From NCBI GenBank assembly GCA_902469555.1, contig CABRDB010000108.1, positions 1 through 22,464 on the forward strand: 22,464 bases of DNA, given 5' to 3'. Below, in pieces: positions 21,483-22,464 of the stretch. The position numbers and the translations under genes were made by a program. Under the pieces are notes generated by a model, which was not told where the DNA came from, did no database searches, and was given only the letters and a program-made list of their open reading frames with translations. Positions within the stretch are counted from its first letter, which is position 1, and each line of letters starts with the position of its first letter. Origin of the DNA: an uncultured Collinsella sp. (lineage in GTDB: Bacteria; Actinomycetota; Coriobacteriia; Coriobacteriales; Coriobacteriaceae).

Positions 21483-22464
21483 ATGCTTAGGATCGGTCTT
21501 CTTACTAGTGGCGGCGACTGCCAGGCGCTCAACGCCACCATGCGCGGCATCGTCAAAACGCTTATGACCAATAGCGAAGAACCTATCGAGATTTATGGCT
21601 TTGAGGACGGCTACCAGGGCCTTATCTACAGCAGATTCCGTGTCATGACGCCCGCCGATTTTAGCGGCATCCTCACCCGCGGCGGCACTATCCTGGGCAC
21701 GAGCCGCACGCCGTTCAAGCGTCTGGATACCCCCGAGGCCGATGGTGTCGAGAAGGTGCCGGCGATGGTCCACACCTATCATAAGCTGCAGCTCGACTGC
21801 CTGTTTATGCTGGGCGGCAACGGCTCCACCAAGACCGCCAACCGCCTGCGCGAAGAGGGCCTCAACGTTATCGCCCTGCCCAAGACCATCGATAACGACA
21901 CTTGGGGCACCGAGCTGACGTTTGGCTTTACGAGCGCCATCGACGTCGCCACCAAGTGCATCGACGACATCCACACTACCGCCTCGAGCCACGGCCGCGT
22001 GTTCGTTATCGAAATCATGGGTCACAAGGTTGGCTGGATCCCGCTGTATGCCGGCGTCGCGGGCGGCGCGGACGTCATCCTGATTCCCGAGATCCCCTAC
22101 GACATGGATAACGTCATCAAGACCATCGAGCATCGCATGGAGACCGGCAGCCGCTTTACTATCGTGGCCGTCGCCGAGGGCGCCATCTCCAAGGAAGACG
22201 CAGCGCTGTCCAAGAAGGAGTACAAGAAGAAGCTCGCCGAGCGCACGAGCCCGTCAATCGTCTACGACATCGCCAAGGAGATTGAGGCCAAGACCGGTCG
22301 CGAGACCCGCGTCGCCATCCCCGGCCACACGCAGCGCGGCGGCCAGCCCGACGCTCAGGACCGCATCTTTGCGACCCAGTGCGGCGTCGAGGCAGCGCTC
22401 GGCTGCCTGCGCGGCGAGTTTGGCTACATGATTGCCTTGCGTGACGGCAAGATGTGCAACATGC
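21483..22464 (+). CDS. 6-phosphofructokinase, mixed ATP/PPi-type signature, 3' end outside the window
   Basis: The first 327 codons encode a phosphofructokinase that makes fructose 1,6-bisphosphate in glycolysis. TSGGDCQALNA (8-18) is the substrate-loop start, GGNGS (111-115) contacts the phosphoryl donor, and PKTIDND (133-139) contains the catalytic Asp137. IEIMG and IPGHTQRGG complete the fructose-6-phosphate site. The donor site has Gly at the ATP-type position (second G of GGNGS) and Lys at the PPi-type position (PKTIDND; ATP enzymes usually have PGTIDND). This combination is known from actinobacterial group III enzymes, which I recall as ATP-dependent. GGAAGGA precedes the ATG by six bases. 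The gene is interrupted only by the window edge. Confidence 0.94.
   Translation, partial: MLRIGLLTSGGDCQALNATMRGIVKTLMTNSEEPIEIYGFEDGYQGLIYSRFRVMTPADFSGILTRGGTILGTSRTPFKRLDTPEADGVEKVPAMVHTYHKLQLDCLFMLGGNGSTKTANRLREEGLNVIALPKTIDNDTWGTELTFGFTSAIDVATKCIDDIHTTASSHGRVFVIEIMGHKVGWIPLYAGVAGGADVILIPEIPYDMDNVIKTIEHRMETGSRFTIVAVAEGAISKEDAALSKKEYKKKLAERTSPSIVYDIAKEIEAKTGRETRVAIPGHTQRGGQPDAQDRIFATQCGVEAALGCLRGEFGYMIALRDGKMCNM

Overview
The window is a GC-rich, densely packed bacterial chromosome segment. Protein character points to the Coriobacteriia (Actinomycetota), most like a gut Collinsella: actinobacterial-style GluABCD-type transporter, SEC-C methionine aminopeptidase, mixed-type phosphofructokinase and heavy GC codon bias. 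This assignment is inference from recalled families, not from a search. No rRNA, tRNA, transposase, integrase, phage gene or cas gene was seen.

Layout. 1-1845 (minus strand): a HAD phosphatase, then a TetR-family regulator followed closely by the first 24 codons of an unidentified gene that runs off the left edge. 1862-3615 (minus): an HD-domain phosphohydrolase and a multi-pass membrane protein in a two-gene operon, with a detached C-terminal fragment of a PII (GlnB/GlnK) protein downstream. 3844-5625 (plus): a DXS-like thiamine-diphosphate enzyme with a strong terminator. 5683-5898: six alternately inverted copies of a 15-bp repeat at an almost exact 40-bp pitch. 5915-7117 (minus): an iron-type alcohol dehydrogenase.

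7387-11673 (plus): a complete polar amino-acid ABC importer (Tat-type lipoprotein binding protein, two permeases, ATPase), followed by a class I glutamine-amidotransferase-like peptidase (C26). Together they suggest uptake of glutamate, glutamine or a related compound, plus gamma-glutamyl hydrolysis. 11779-14040 (minus): a large GGDEF-REC-HD-GYP regulator with a degenerate GGDEF site, followed by a free-standing HPt protein. These form a c-di-GMP/phosphorelay module without its kinase. 14252-15049 (minus): an alpha/beta hydrolase.

15275-18165 (plus): a radical SAM protein, an SEC-C methionine aminopeptidase and a D-2-hydroxyacid dehydrogenase. They are separated by a 20-bp perfect inverted repeat, a terminator and a short dispersed hairpin. 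18166-18526 is an unusually hairpin-rich convergent gap. 18527-20095 (minus): an M18 aminopeptidase with a 60-residue small protein starting directly after its stop codon. 20257-21342 (plus): an Ntn-type choloylglycine/C45-like amidase with an N-terminal anchor or propeptide. 21483-end (plus): a phosphofructokinase cut by the right edge.

The non-coding DNA is the most unusual part. It holds the 40-bp-pitch alternating array (5683-5898), the 67-bp palindromic element (16093-16159), three copies of an oriented hairpin repeat whose stem covaries (7234-7270, 17173-17210, 18381-18420), and a nested inverted repeat around a terminator (18205-18310).
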